DNA of 64,000 bases, taken from contig NC_059077.1 of assembly GCF_020497125.1 (NCBI RefSeq), positions 18,980,840-19,044,839 of the forward strand, in the 5' to 3' direction. Numbering within the stretch: the stretch's first letter is position 1; each line of letters opens with the position of its first letter. The notes beneath the pieces were generated by a model that made no database searches, had not been told where the DNA came from, and was given only the letters and a program-made list of their open reading frames with translations. The position numbers were made by a program, and so were the translations under genes. Positions 35,263 through 47,189 of the stretch are shown here, in pieces. Source of the stretch: Mauremys mutica (taxonomy: Eukaryota > Chordata > Testudines > Geoemydidae).

Positions 35263-35450
35263 GCTCGCTGCCCAATTAAACTGAATGGGCCTGGTTTGCT
35301 GTTACCCTGTATCTCATTTGGCCATTTCACTGGAGTAACATGAGCGAAAAGTGGGTGTTAAACACTATCATTCTGATCTGGTCACTTTTTACACTTTGCA
35401 CTCCCTGTGTACTGGTATAAAAGACTAGCAAAAAGTGCACGTTTTTTCAG

Positions 35451-36027
35451 GCTTGGTCTACAAACCAGGTCTACACTTGTATAACAATATATCTGGGGTG
35501 GCCAAACTTACTGACCCGCTGAGCTCCATACAACAGTTCGAAAGCTGGGGCGCACCTGCTGGGAGTCTGGGCTTCAGCACCTTGGGAGGTGCCGGCCAGG
35601 CCTTGGGGTTTCAGCCCTGCTCCTGCTATGGGGCTGAAGCCCCAAGACCCCATTGCCCACTGGGCAGAAGCTCCTACCACGCTGCAAGACAGAGGTCCCG
35701 AGCCCCCTTCCCCCATCTGGTAAATGGATAATGGGGGACGGGTGCTCTGCAAGCTGCACTTTAACTGTGAAAGGCCACATGTGGCTCACGAGCCACAGTC
35801 TGGCCACCCCTGCAATATGGTATAATGGCTACAAGTGTGATTATTTTACCAAAGTAGTTTCGTTGGTATAACCCCTAATGTATACACAGTTAGGCCTAGG
35901 TTAAGGTGCCTTATACCAGTATACCTTATTCCCTTGTACCTTCATACTGGTATAAACTGCACCCATATTAGGGAGGTTGTACTGGTATAGTTGAAGTGGT
36001 ACCATTTTTGTGTGTAGAAAGGTCCTT
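35451..36027. mobile_element. MITE with ACTGGTATA motifs, split by a hAT element
   Basis: Starts GCTTGGTCTACA and ends GTGTGTAGAAAGGTCC. The internal block GGTGCCTTATACCAGTATA is shared with 11041-11281. The element at 35493-35812 lies inside it. Confidence 0.7.
35493..35812. mobile_element. hAT-like MITE, 320 bp (GGGGTGGCCA ends)
   Basis: Termini CTGGGGTGGCCA and TGGCCACCCCTG are inverted with one mismatch. Flanks CAATATAT (35485-35492) and CAATATGG (35813-35820) share six bases of an 8-bp duplication. GC-rich; the frames of up to 98 codons inside are composition artefacts. Confidence 0.85.
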
Positions 36028-38430
36028 AGAAACCAAATATTAAACTCCCATGTATGCACTCACCCCAGAACTGTGTGAGGGCTCAGTACAATCAGGGAAT
36101 AGAAGTAATATCATGTGATCCATCTCACCAATCACAACTAAACTATACAGCTTCAAAAAGTGAACTGTGAATTGTATTGAATACTTGCAGAGGACTGTTC
36201 ATGGTCAATCTATAGAATAGAAAAAAATGTATCTGACTAACTTGAAGTCCTGATCTACCCATGGATATTCTGTAATCTGAGAGAGTCTTAAATCATTGTA
36301 TCAATTATTTGTGGCAAATTACTTGCTCAGCTCTAATAATTTAGCACACATTCACTTGCATAATTCCCACTAATACAACATATTCAGAGCGCCCATAAAT
36401 ACGCTTTTACAGCCAATTACAAACAATACAAGCAATTGATACTAGTGTGAGAGAATCCTGGTATCATAAACAGAAGTTGTCAGCAAGGGGCAGCACATTC
36501 TCCTCCATTTCTTTTCTAGCAACCCTTTGCCAGCCACACCATGCAACACTTATTAAGCCAATATCAAGGGCAATACTTTATCAGACTCATTTTCATCACT
36601 AACAGGGAAGCACTGTGATGAACACTGACATTTGCAGCATTCCGTTTGTTCTGTAGCACCCTGGCCACTGTGCGAGGAGTGGCTCCCTGTAGTGCCCATA
36701 TACAGACAGAAGCACATAGTGACACACACCTAACCTGTGTGCTTGAGACCCCAACAGCAAGTGGGGGATGCCTCATAAAAGAGGAGAAAGGGATAGTGGG
36801 CCAGGAGACAGACTGGCACGCTTGACTCCATTCTGCATCTCAGCATGAGAAGCCAAAGTCATGATGAGTATTCAGCTTCCCGTGGGATTTTTCCACTGGT
36901 CTAGCTCTTCCCCCATCCAAACAATCACCAGCCACAAGATGGACTAATGGGGAGAAATGAGAGCCAGCTTCCCCAGTCAAGACAAAGGAAATGAAAATAA
37001 GGAGCCTCCACTATCCGGAGGGAGAGGACTGGTTGCCTGCACTTCACTCATCTATAGACTAATCAATGTCACTTCTGGTTCCTGTGCATTAGCCCACAAC
37101 TGCAATGGTAGGGTTACAAACAATGACCAGGAATGTGGTCATCTAGACCAAAAAAATTTACTGTGAAATATTAGAAATACCTTAATGGAAACCTTTTTCT
37201 TCACCTTACTAGGAAGAGGGCAGGGGAGTAGCAGAGGTGTTTGTTGGGTGGGTTTTGTTTGTTTCTTAGTTTTTTCCTAAATATCAAAGATTAAGGGCCG
37301 GATCATGCTATTTATCCACCACATAAGAAGAGGCAGTGCAGAGACTCACTACCCCAGAGATGGTATGAGGTGTCATTCTACCTCTGGGCAGTAGAATCCT
37401 ACATGAGATCCCCAGCTTGCAGGGCATCTGTCATTGCAGAGTGAAGCTTACTTCCTTGGCTGCACCAGTACCCCACAGCAAGCTGGTGAGGAGGAGGGAA
37501 AGAAGATGGCCTCACAGTTCTTCCTTGCCTCCTTTGGAATACTGGGTACCCAGAGGGAGCAGTCCATGCATCCTCCCATGCACAGGGACTGTAATTCTGC
37601 CTGGCCCCCTATGTAGGTATCATAAGGGCGGGTTAGAGGTGGAGCCGCTGTGCCATGTGCAAGCCTGGCAGAATCAAAATAGCGCTCTCCCTTTGATGTC
37701 TGAGAAAAGGACCAAAAAATGCCATGTAGGGCACTCCCTCGTGGCTTCGTCTTACACAGTGATGTTAGCAATAGCCAAGAGAGCTGAGTTAGGAGACCTA
37801 TCATCCGTTGCATTCAAAAATAAAAATAGATGAGAAATTCTTTACTGTGCAATCTGTAGGGAAGCAAATGAAAACAGAGTGAAACTGTTGGGAGGAGAAC
37901 ATGCATATGTGTGTGTCTCTGTGTGTTTGTTTATATAGCACTAACTAACAAGTTATGATCTTCTCCAGAACAGAAGATAAAATGGCAAATGAAATATAGG
38001 GCAATAATTCTGAGACTAAGGCAAAGTTGCTGGTTTTAATATATGCCTCTCTGCAAGTAGATAGGCCATAACACGACAATAATGAAATATAAATGACCTA
38101 CATAAAAAAAGATAAAATCAAGTAATTACTGAAGCGTCAGTTCTTTACAAAATAATTGGTAATGACCTTTTGATAAAGAAATCACTTTTGTGATATTGCT
38201 GACAGTGCAATTTTCATCTCTGAGACAACATTGCAGCTGGCTCTAAACCAGGCAAAGCGCTGCTGGGATTCTGGAACTGAGATCTGAAGAAATGTGTTAA
38301 TATTGGCAGAATGTGGAAGGTGGCTGGGGTTAGATGACACAAACCTACTCCGAAGAATGCTATCATTTGTCGGCCACTCATACCCTCCAATCTGTTTCTG
38401 CCCTTTGTAGTTACTGCATGGATATAGCTG
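36028..38430. other. anonymous DNA
   Basis: No repeat family recognised. The 138- and 121-codon frames at 37.4-37.8 kb lie on opposite strands of the same GC-richer stretch and show no domain. Confidence 0.4.
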
Positions 38431-38431
38431 A

Positions 38432-39069
38432 TCAGCACATCTTCAGAAAGATATTGACACTAACACAAATAGATTTTGGACAACCAGTCTTTCTATGATC
38501 AGTGTTACCGAAAGGTGCGATTGTAGGAGCTCTGGACACCGTCCACAGAACAGTCCTTGACAGAGCCATCTTCTCCATCCCACTCTGCCAGTATGCCTCA
38601 GTCAGCTCTGACCACACATAGGAGTGAGATGGCAGGTCATCCTCTATACCCATTCAGTCTTTGACCTCTCTGCTAGGACCACCATTTACAGCACCTGTTT
38701 GGATTGTGGCTTTTGTCATGTTGGCCAGCCTGTGTGCAGTTAGGAACTGTGCTGAGATCATCAGTTCATTTCCGATAGGGCACTGGATAAGCATGAGAGG
38801 GGAAACAACTTTTGTTTATTACCCATCTGGCCTGGATTTAAAATGAAAGGGTTCAAAATATCATGGTCAATGTCCTTAGGTGTACTGTCCTCTATGAAAA
38901 CTTCTGAAGAGTCTGAATGGGGGGGGCTGATGAAAAGGGCAAATGTATTTAATGAGAGCCACATAATACGAAATGGCAGGAACAATCCCGTACAAACAGC
39001 ACTTATATTCCTCCCCCCATTCAGTGAAGGTATCTCCATCACCATCAGAGAGCTATTCTTCCTTCTCAT
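38432..39069 (-). pseudogene. possible decayed coding segment, unidentified
   Basis: Two minus-strand frames (39069-38761 and 38653-38432) have protein-like stretches, for example SEVFIEDSTPKDIDHDILNP in the first and VWSELTEAYWQSGMEKMALS in the second. They are separated by several stops. A 140-codon plus-strand frame (38843-39265) overlaps the first. I cannot assign a family, and chance is quite possible. If real, it would be a dead retrocopy or old transposon gene. Confidence 0.12.
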
Positions 39070-39394
39070 AACTGCTCTTCAGTTTGTCCCACCAGAAGAA
39101 ACCAACATGCAGAGCTTTTCTGTTGGTGATGATACTTCACAGGAGCATAAGCTATACCATGAATTTAGTGAGAATGCCATTTTACTTTTGAGACTTGGTA
39201 TGTCTCAAATTCTGTTTTGCAATTCACATGTGCAACTGCAGCTGAAATCAACTTGGTTGTGCTGAAGTCAGATAGGTTGTACTCCAATGGGGTTGAATTT
39301 GCCTTTATGTAGCATTAAGTCTATTCTTCTGACTTGATAAATCACTTTGTTTTATAGAAGATTTTCTTCATAGGTCATGATTTACATTCAAGAT

Positions 39395-39520
39395 GCCAGA
39401 CATTTCAATGAGAATTGTGGGTACTTGGCACCTTTGAAAATTAAGCCACTTATTTCTTTGCCTGAATATGGATTTTAGGTACCTAACTCTAGGCACCCAA
39501 GTCTGAACATTTTAGCTCTG
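39395..39520. repeat. dispersed repeat (AGGTACCTAA / GGCACCCAAGTC type)
   Basis: GGCACCTTTGAAAATTAAGC, then TTTTAGGTACCTAACTCTAG, then AGGCACCCAAGTCTGAACAT. Same group as the fragment at 10.9 kb. Confidence 0.4.
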
Positions 39521-39740
39521 CTGTACTGCACATGAGGTTTAAGATCCCTTCACTTCTTACTAACTTGTATCATTATGAACAACCAGAATAAGCTAACATC
39601 ATCAATGAACCATTCCAAAGAATTAGCAAGTGTTCTTGCGGGAAATGAAATTGTTTTCTTTAGCTTTAACCATGAGTATATAGTATGCATCATCTCCTTT
39701 AGCAGACATTCACCTGTTTTCAAACATCTGCTTTATTATA

Positions 39741-39890
39741 GGCAGAGCTAGTAGCAACGCCTATAGTTAAGGTTGCCTGACACTTCCCCTTATAAGACCC
39801 TATTTTCAGTTGCTTATAACAGTGCCAAACTTTAACCTTTGAAGATGACATCTTCCATGCTGGGTGTCGCCCTCAGGCTGACTTTTCTTT
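39741..39890 (+). mobile_element. interspersed repeat, uninterrupted copy
   Basis: GGCAGAGCTAGTAGCAACGC, then CCTATAGTTAAGG, TTATAAGACCCTATTTTCAG and TTCCATGCTGGGTGTC. This is the empty-site paralogue of 7561-8414 and shows the original sequence across the LTR insertion point there. Confidence 0.7.
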
Positions 39891-40384
39891 TATAAAGTTC
39901 CAGCTAAAACAGTTCAGCCCATTCTGAGAATGAGATTAGGGAAAATTACATTGTTATGTAAAAATGATGTTAAAAATCTCTCACAACTGTTTCGTGGCGA
40001 AACCTTGATGCTTTGGAGCAGAAAACTGAAATTTGGGAGAGGGGTTGCCCTTCTATCAAGGATATGCCTTTTGCTGTCCCTATGAAAAATCACCCAGTTT
40101 TGGCCAGGGCATTGGCCTTTGAAAAATATCAATTGGCACATACTCACTAGAGACTTGTGAAGAGCTTGGCACCTGAATTCTCAGAAGGTTCCATCTATAC
40201 TAAGTATACTCCAGCCCAAGGATGCAGAGACTGAGCAAACTTTTTCCAGCAATTATTACACTGTGGCACTGGGCACCCACTGGAAGGTTGGCTCCCAGAC
40301 AGCCTGGAGGAGAAAGATGCCTGACTCACATGCAGAGGAGAAAAGAGCCATACCTGGGGGAGAAAGGAGACAGCAGAGGGAATA

Positions 40385-40780
40385 GATTGGGTCAAGGAGC
40401 TTGGTGGTGGAGACTGGGACAAGGAGCTGGGGGGTGGGGCAGAAACTGGGACTGGGAGTTGGCTGGGACTGTCTGGACACAGAGGCTGGGACTGAGAGTG
40501 AGTAGAGGACAGAGGGAAGACAAACTGGGAGGGAGGCCAGTGGGTGAAATGGGACCGGCTGGGCACAGAGACTGTGGCAAGGAACCTGAAAGTGGTACTG
40601 GAATGAGGAGCAGGAGGGAGAATGGGATTGGAAGCTGGGGTGGGATTCAGACTAGGAAATGGACAGAGAATCCAGAGGGGGAGATTAGGACTAGCTGGAC
40701 AAAGACTGGGATTGAGATGAGGATCTGGGCTGAGGGAAAGATACAGGACTGGGACAGTGACCAGCCGGTGAGAACAAGGG
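40385..40780. repeat. purine-rich degenerate minisatellite
   Basis: The plus strand repeats GGGACTGGGA-, GAGACTGGGAC- and GGACTGGGAG-like phrases at irregular intervals of about 20-45 bp. On the minus strand this gives a 225-codon proline/serine-rich frame and on the plus strand a 206-codon glycine/arginine/tryptophan-rich frame. Both are compositional, not genes. Confidence 0.6.
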
Positions 40781-41867
40781 AGTACACCTGCTTGACACAT
40801 CTTTATCAGGTGCAGCATACTCCTCTGTGTGCCAATATATAGGGTGCAGGGCCTTGACCGTGTTTCCATCACACCTTCTTTGGGGTGCTCCCATTAGAAT
40901 AGAGACAGCAATTTAACCCTGGCCCCTAAGCAAGCATAGATGAAGAAGGCTTCCCTCCAGCCCCCACAACTACCGTGCACTCACTGAAGGCTAAGACACA
41001 GCATGGCATTCAGTGTTCCAAATGATCACTTTTACTGAGCTTTTGTGGAAAACTAATAAATCCTGTGGCACATCTCCTGAACACACCAGCTCTCTTTCAC
41101 TTGAAGAGAAGGAAGACAGGAACGTACTCCACAGTGTAACTCCCTTTTCCCACTGGCATTCCCAGTTGTGAAGGTTTACAAAATGCAAATATGCCACAAG
41201 GTTTAATAGCAGCTGCCAACCCCAAATAGGTGCCATGATATCAGCAGATTTCATGAAGCATGTTAGAGAGAAAAAAAAATCCATCACAGCTCAACTAAAA
41301 ACATAACAACAACAAAATCTATCCATTTCATGCAACAGACCTTTAAATACACCCACAAACCCTCCCTCCCTCCCCTTCCCCTAAAAAAAAAAAAGATCTT
41401 CACACTTCCTTTAATACCAGCTGGTTCATATAAATTGCAGAAGTTGCACAAAACAGTTACTGACAGTGATACACTAAACATAGGTTAAACCCACTATGAT
41501 CATTGCCTGCACATATCTAGAAAGTTATAATACATATAAAATAAGAAGAGTGGCACTTAGTTTTATATTGCAACTATGGAAGACAGTTACAGTGACATTG
41601 TCCAAGAATCAGGATGTCTGTTACGAATGTAACTAATTCCTAAGCAAGAGCTGAACTGTGCACAATTCTAGACATTTTTGCCCCAACTGCCCTGATAAGA
41701 TTGTGCTTCTGAAAAAATACCTCCTGAATGGTGCTAAGCACCCTCAATTACCTTGACTACCATGTGAGTTGAGGGTTCTCAGCCTCAATCCAGATGGTAT
41801 TTGGGTCCTTAGAGGACTGGGTCCTTTAGTGTATTTACCACTATGCACATTGGCAACATGGCAGAAA
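40781..41867. other. anonymous DNA
   Basis: A CCCTCCCTCCCTCCCC run followed by A12 lies at about 41363-41393. Nothing else recognised. Confidence 0.4.
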
Positions 41868-41955
41868 GCTCTTCAGGACAGTAACCATAGGTTTTGATAT
41901 CTTTGTATAATGCCTAGCGCATCTTGGGTACTGCTCCAATATAAATAATAGTATA
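41868..41955 (+). mobile_element. LINE 3' end
   Basis: CTCTTCAGGACAGTAACCAT, then TTTGTATAATGCCTAGCGCA, then ACTGCTCCAATATAAATAAT. Best preserved plus-strand copy of the module with the CCTAGC(G/A)CA core. Confidence 0.5.
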
Positions 41956-42733
41956 AAGGAAGATGTGGAGAGCTACATGAAAGGCAGATCACAAAGTCTA
42001 TTCCCACTGATGAAAATGCCAAGTTATAATTATAATAGTAAAGATTTAAAATCTTCCCATACTTCTGTGAATAAATCAACAACTAACTTATGTGGGTTAG
42101 GAAGAAATTTTCCCATGGGAAGATTATTCCATAATTGCATGATTTCTTGGACCTCTTTCTGAAGAATCTGTTACCAGCCTTTCCCAGAGACAGGATTCCA
42201 AACTAAAAATCACTTGTTTGATCCAGTCTGGCAATTTCTCTGTTCCTATAAAGTCACAAATGTTCGTGCGTATTTGAATTTCCCGGTATTCAGAATTTAG
42301 GGTGGCATTTTCAAATGCTCCTATTGACTTCCATAGGGAAAGATTTAGATTATTGGTAAGCACTTTGGAAAATCATATCCTTATTTTTTAAAATTAAGTA
42401 ATTCTATTGAGATTATTGTTTTCCTCTTTAAATTATCAATACATATTTTCAGTACAACCTTAGCCCCAGCTTTACAGGGGAAAAAATGCTATGAAAAAAT
42501 TTCAGAAATGCAGGAAAGCAGTGAAAAATGATCAACTTTTTATTGCATTTTATTTTAAAAAAACAAAATCACTTTTGGGCTGAGAACATGTGCATGTTAC
42601 TCACCTTCTTCACAGATTAAATTATTCTGCAAAACTATGAGCAGGGAGGAAAAAAAAGAGAGGTTTGTAGTGAGAAACTTTCAGTGATACGCTATTCTGG
42701 TAATAATGTGCTCTGAAGCCCAGTTTAAATGAA
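41956..42733. other. AT-rich spacer
   Basis: Only a short fragment near 42300-42370 (CATTTTCAAATGCTCCTATT) resembles the AGGTGCCTAA repeat group. Confidence 0.4.
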
Positions 42734-42821
42734 TATCATAGAATCATAGAATCTCAGGGTTGGAAGGGACCTCAGGAGGTCATCTAGTCCAACCCCCTGC
42801 TCAAAGCAGGACCAAACCCAA

Positions 42822-45690
42822 CTAAATCATCCCAGCCAGGGCTTTGTCAAGCCTGACCTTAAAAGCCTCTAAGGAAGGAGATTCCACTACCTCCCTAGGT
42901 AACCCATTCCAGTTCTTCACCACCCTACTAGTGAAAAAGTTTTTCCTAATATCCAACCTAAACCTCCCCCTCTGCAACTTGAGACCATTACTCCTTGTTC
43001 TGTCATCTTCTACCACTGAGAACAGTCTAGATCCATCCTCTTTGGAACCCCCTTTCAGGTAGTTGAAAGCAGCTATCAAATCCCCACTCATTCTTCTCTT
43101 CTGCAGACTAAACAATCCCAGTTCCCTCAGCCTCTCCTCATAAGTCATGTGCTCCAGCCCCCTAATCATTTTTGTTGCCCTCCGCTGGACTCTCTCCAAT
43201 TTATCCACATCCATCTTGAATACTGGGGCACAAAACTGGACACAGTACTCCAAATGAGGCCTCACCAGTGCTGAGTAGAGGGGGATGATCACATCCCTTG
43301 ATCTGCTGGAAATGCCCCTACTTATACAACCCAAAATGCCATTAGCCTTCTTGGCAACAAGGGCACACTGTTGACTCATATTCAGCTTTTCGTCCACCGT
43401 AACCCCTAGGTCCTTTTCTGCAGAACTGCTACCCAGCCATTCGGTCCCTAGTCTGTAGCAGTGCATGGGATTCTTCCGTCCTAAGTGCAGGACTCTGCAC
43501 TTGTCCTTGTTGAACCTCATCATATTTCTTTTGGCCCAATCCTCTAATTTGTCTAGGTCCCTCTGTATCCTAGCCCTACCCTCCAGCGTATCAACCACTC
43601 CTCCCAGTTTAGTGTCATCTGCAAACTTGCTAAGGGTGCAGTCCACACCATCCTCCAGATCGTTAATGAAGATATTGAACAAAACCGGCCCCAGCACCGA
43701 CCCTTGGGGCACTCCACTTGATACCGGCTGCCATCTAGACATGGAACCATTGATCACTACCCGTTGAGCCCGACCATCTAGCCAGTTTTCTATCCACCTT
43801 ACCGTCCATTCATCCAGCCCAGACTTCTTTAACTTGCTGGCAAGAATACTGTGGGAGACTGTATCAAAAGCTTTGCTAAAATCCAGAAATAGTACATCCA
43901 CTGCTTTCCCCTCATCCACAGAGCCGGTTATCTCGTCATAGAAGGCAATTAGGTTAGTCAGGCATGACTTGCCCTTGGTGAATCCATGCTGACTGTTCCT
44001 GATCACTTTCCCCTCCTTTAAGTGGTTCAGGATTGATTCCTTGAGGACCTGTTCCATGATTTTTCCAGGGACTGAGGTGAGACTGACTGGCCTGTAGTTC
44101 CCTGGATCTTCCTTCTTCCCTTTTTTAAAGATGGGCACTACATTAGCTTTTTTCCAGTCATCCGGGACCTCCCCCGATCGCCATGATTTTTCAAAGATAA
44201 TGGCCAATGGCTCTGCAATCTCATCGGCCAACTCCTTTAGCACCCTCGGATGCAGCGCATCCGGCCCCATGGACTTGTGCTCGTCCAGCTTTCCTAAATA
44301 GCCCCGAACTACTTCTTTCTCCACAGAGAGCTGGTCACCTCCTCCCCATACCGTGCTGCAGAGTGCAGCTGTCTGGGAGCTGACCTTGTCTGTGAAGACA
44401 GAGGCAAAAAAAGCATTGAGTACACTAGCTTTCTCCACATCCTCTGTCACTAGGTTCCCTCCCTCATTCAGCAAGGGGCCCACACTTTCCTTGACTTTCT
44501 TCCTGTTGCTAACATACCTAAAGAAACCCTTCTTGTTACTCCTAACATCTCCGGCTAGCTGCAACTCCAAGTGTGATTTGGCCTTCCTGATTTCACACCT
44601 GCATGCCTGAACAATACTTTTATACTCCTCCCTGGTTATTTGTCCAATCTTCCACTTCTTGTAAGCTGTTCTTTTGTGTTTAAGACGAGCAAGGATTTCA
44701 CTGTTAAGCCAAGCTGGTCGCCTGCCATATTTACTTCTCTTCCTACACATCGGGATGGTTTGTTCCTGCAACCTCAATAAGGTTTCTTTGAAATACAGCC
44801 AGCTTTCCTCGACTCCTTTCCCCGTCATGTTATTCTCCCAAGGAACCTTGCCCATCAGTTCCCTGAGGGAGTCAAAGTCTGCTTTTCTGAAGTCCAGGGT
44901 CTCTGTTCTACTGCTTTCCCTTTTTCCTTGTGTCAGGATCCTGAACTCGACCATCTCATGGTCACTGCCCCCCAGGTTCCCATCCACTATTGCTTCCTCT
45001 ACTATTTCTTCCCTGTTTGTGAGCAGCAGGTCAAGAAGAGCTTTTCCCCTAGTTGGTTCCTCCAGCACTTGCACCAGGAAATTGTCCCCTACACTATCCA
45101 GAAACTTCCTAGATTGTCTGTGCACTGCTGTATTGCTCTCCCAGCAGATATCGGGGTGATTAAAGTCACCCATGAGAACCAGGGCCTGTGATCTAGCAAC
45201 TTCTGTTAATTGCTGGAAGAAAGCCTCATCCACCTCATCCCCCTGGTCCGGTGGTCTGTAGCAGACTCCCACCACGACATTACCCTTGTTGTTCATACTT
45301 CTAAATTTAATCCAGAGACACTCTCAGGTTTTTCTGCAGTTTCATACTGGAGCTCTGAGCAGTCATACTGCTCTCTTACATACAACGCAACTCCCCCACC
45401 TTTTCTGCCCTGCCTATCCTTCCTGAACAGTTTATATCCATCCATGACAGTACTCCAATCATGTGAGTTATCCCACCAAGTCTCTGTTATTCCAATTACA
45501 TCATAATTCCCTGACTGTGCCAGGACTTCTAGTTCTCCCTGCTTGTTCCCCAGGCTTCTTGCATTAGTGTATAGGCATTTAAGATAACTCGCTGATTGTC
45601 CAGCTTTCTCGGTCTGAGACAGGAGTCCTCCCCTCTTGTAATCTCCTGCTTGTGCTTCCTCCCGGTATCCCACATCCCCACTTACCTCGG
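42822..45690 (-). pseudogene. CR1 ORF2: endonuclease plus reverse transcriptase, one frameshift
   Basis: Makes the nick and copies CR1 RNA at the target by target-primed reverse transcription. The N-terminal part (ending at 45293) holds the start of an APE-type endonuclease: LKCLYTNARSLGNKQGELEV, then VIGITETWW. A 2-bp excess near 45311-45324 breaks the frame. The remaining 824-codon frame contains the rest of the endonuclease (YRPP near residue 14, GDFNHPDI at 43-50, SDH at 111-113) and the reverse transcriptase: NYRPVSLTS near 400, FLDFSKAFD near 470-478, [10 protein letters not shown] at 528-537 and the catalytic FADD at 558-561. It also contains the typical C-terminus with [16 protein letters not shown] (699-714). 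Total length of about 950 residues fits the family. The catalytic residues seen are intact; only the frameshift kills it. Plus-strand frames overlapping this region are antisense shadows. Confidence 0.95.
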
Positions 45691-45717
45691 GGCTTTGGTC
45701 TCCTTCCCCCGGTGAAC

Positions 45718-46735
45718 CTAGTTTAAAGCCCTCCTCACTAGGTTAGCCAGCCTGCTTGCAAAGATGCTCTTCCCTCTCTTCGTGAGGTGGAGCCCGTCTC
45801 TGCCTAGCAATCCTTCTTCTTGGAAGACCATCCCATTGTCAAAGAATCCAAACCCTTCTCTCCGACACCATCTGTGTAGCCATTCGTTGATTTCCACGAT
45901 TCGACGGTCTCTACCCTGGCCTTTTCCTGCCACAGGGAGGATAGACGAGAACACCACTTGCGCCTCAAACTCCTTTATCCTTCTTCCCAGAGCCACGTAG
46001 TCTGCAGTGATACGCTCAAGGTCATTCTTGGCAGTATCATTTGTGCCCACGTGAAGAAGCAGGAAGGGGTAGCGATCCGAGGACTTGATGAGTCTCGGCA
46101 GTCTCTCCGTCACATCGTGAATCCTAGCCCCTGGCAAGCAGCACACCTCTTGGTTCTCCCGGTCAGGGCGGCAGATAGATGATGACAGTCCCCCTGAGGA
46201 GAGAGTCCCCGACCACCACCACCCTCCTCCTCCTCTTGGGAGTGGTGGTCGTGGAACCCCCATCCCTAGGAAGGTGCATCTCATGCCTTCCAATCAGTGG
46301 AGTCTCCTTCTGCTCTGTTCCCTCAGGTGCATCATCCACTCCACTCTGTGCACTAATACCTGTGGAGAGAACATGAAAACGGTTGCTCACCTGTATCTGT
46401 GTTTCTGGTACATGGATGTTTCTGGTACTCTTTCCCCTTCTGGAAGTCACATGCCGCCACTTATCCTCGCTGGCCTTCTGTCCCCGCTGCGTAGCCTACT
46501 CTGAATCTTCAGAACGTTGTGCCCACTGCAGCTGATCCTGACGTCTATCCAGGAAATCCTCATTTTCTTTTATGGAATGCAGGGTTGTTATTCGTTTCTC
46601 CAGACCTTGAATCTTCTCTTCCAAGATGGAGATCAGCTTGCACTTGGTACAGACAAAGTCGCTCCTATCCTGCGGAAGGAAGACGAACATGGCGCATCCT
46701 GTGCAGGTCACAACGGCGGATTGCTCAGCATCCAT
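45718..46735 (-). pseudogene. CR1 ORF1: zinc finger, coiled coil, SGNH esterase; one stop, one frameshift
   Basis: CR1 ORF1 is thought to bind element RNA, and its esterase domain is of unknown necessity. The start ATG at 46735 has a good context (GACCATGG). Residues 1-40 hold a four-cysteine motif (CTGC, then CTKC) like a small zinc finger, then a heptad-rich segment (LISILEEKIQGLEKRITTL). A TAG at 46498-46496 stops this part after 79 codons. The same frame continues at 46450 with an SGNH esterase block I (VVVVGDSLLRG). A frameshift near 46185-46200 moves the rest into the frame with VCCLPGARIHDVTERL, HVGTNDTAKNDLERI and GRDGLHLTKRGKSIFASRL, the last carrying the Asp/His block. It ends 45718, just before ORF2. 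Confidence 0.9.
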
Positions 46736-46835
46736 GGTCTCTTCCTTCTAAGAGCTCTCTCCAGGCGAACTCCCAGGCAAATTCCTTCTGTTTGCCTCTC
46801 TGCTGTTCGCTGCTCAGCTGGTTCGCAGCTGACTG

Positions 46836-46846
46836 CCTTTTTATAA
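46836..46846 (-). promoter_or_regulatory. TATA-like motif in the CR1 5' UTR
   Basis: TTATAAAAAGG on the minus strand lies about 100 bp before the ORF1 start. LINE promoters are internal, so this might contribute to CR1 transcription, but that is inference from position only. Confidence 0.35.
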
Positions 46847-46866
46847 CAGTCAGGCCCAGCTGGAAC

Positions 46867-47189
46867 AAATATCTGATGTAAGAGTAAACCCATTAAATGA
46901 ATACTATATATCCCTCTACAGAACCTACATTTTCTAATGAAACCCTTCTTAAATGAGAGAACTAATGATACCAGAGGCCAATGTCTATAAATGGAGACAA
47001 CATTTCTAGTAAACATGGCACATTATGATAATAGTGAAGAACATTACAATAAATGTGGTGTGTATGTACCAACTTGTGTTAACATTATGAAACCCATCTT
47101 CTATGAGCGCTGAGTATGAGAAAGGGATGGAGTCCTCAAAAGAAGGCGCTTCCCAGCAATTGCATCATACACACAAAGACAGCAGTAAG
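46867..47189. other. spacer, nothing recognised
   Basis: Flank of the CR1 5' end; no feature. Confidence 0.4.

Larger units (their letters stand above)
42734..46866 (-). mobile_element. nearly full-length CR1 LINE
   Basis: On the minus strand the order is a short 5' UTR with a TATA-like motif, ORF1 (46735-45718), ORF2 (about 45673-42822) and a 3' UTR ending GGGTTGGACTAGATGACCTC and GATTCTATGATTCTATGAT, the hallmark CR1 end. At about 4.1 kb it is close to complete, unlike most CR1 copies, which are 5'-truncated. Lesions found: a stop codon in ORF1 (46498-46496), a frameshift in ORF1 at about 46185-46200 and a frameshift in ORF2 at about 45311-45324. The 824 codons after that are open. No target duplication is evident, as is usual for CR1. 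Confidence 0.95.

Noticed and set aside
36957..37833. Frames of up to 138 codons on both strands
   Set aside because: Overlapping opposite-strand frames in a GC-richer patch without protein features.
40195..40872. 225-codon minus frame and 206-codon plus frame
   Set aside because: Both are produced by a purine-rich degenerate minisatellite (Pro/Ser-rich one way, Gly/Trp/Arg-rich the other); no domain, no gene structure.
44353..45506. Plus-strand frames of 85-161 codons opposite CR1 ORF2
   Set aside because: Antisense shadows of the CR1 reverse transcriptase and endonuclease.
46179..46881. Plus-strand frames of 65-120 codons opposite CR1 ORF1
   Set aside because: Antisense shadows of CR1 ORF1 and its 5' UTR.
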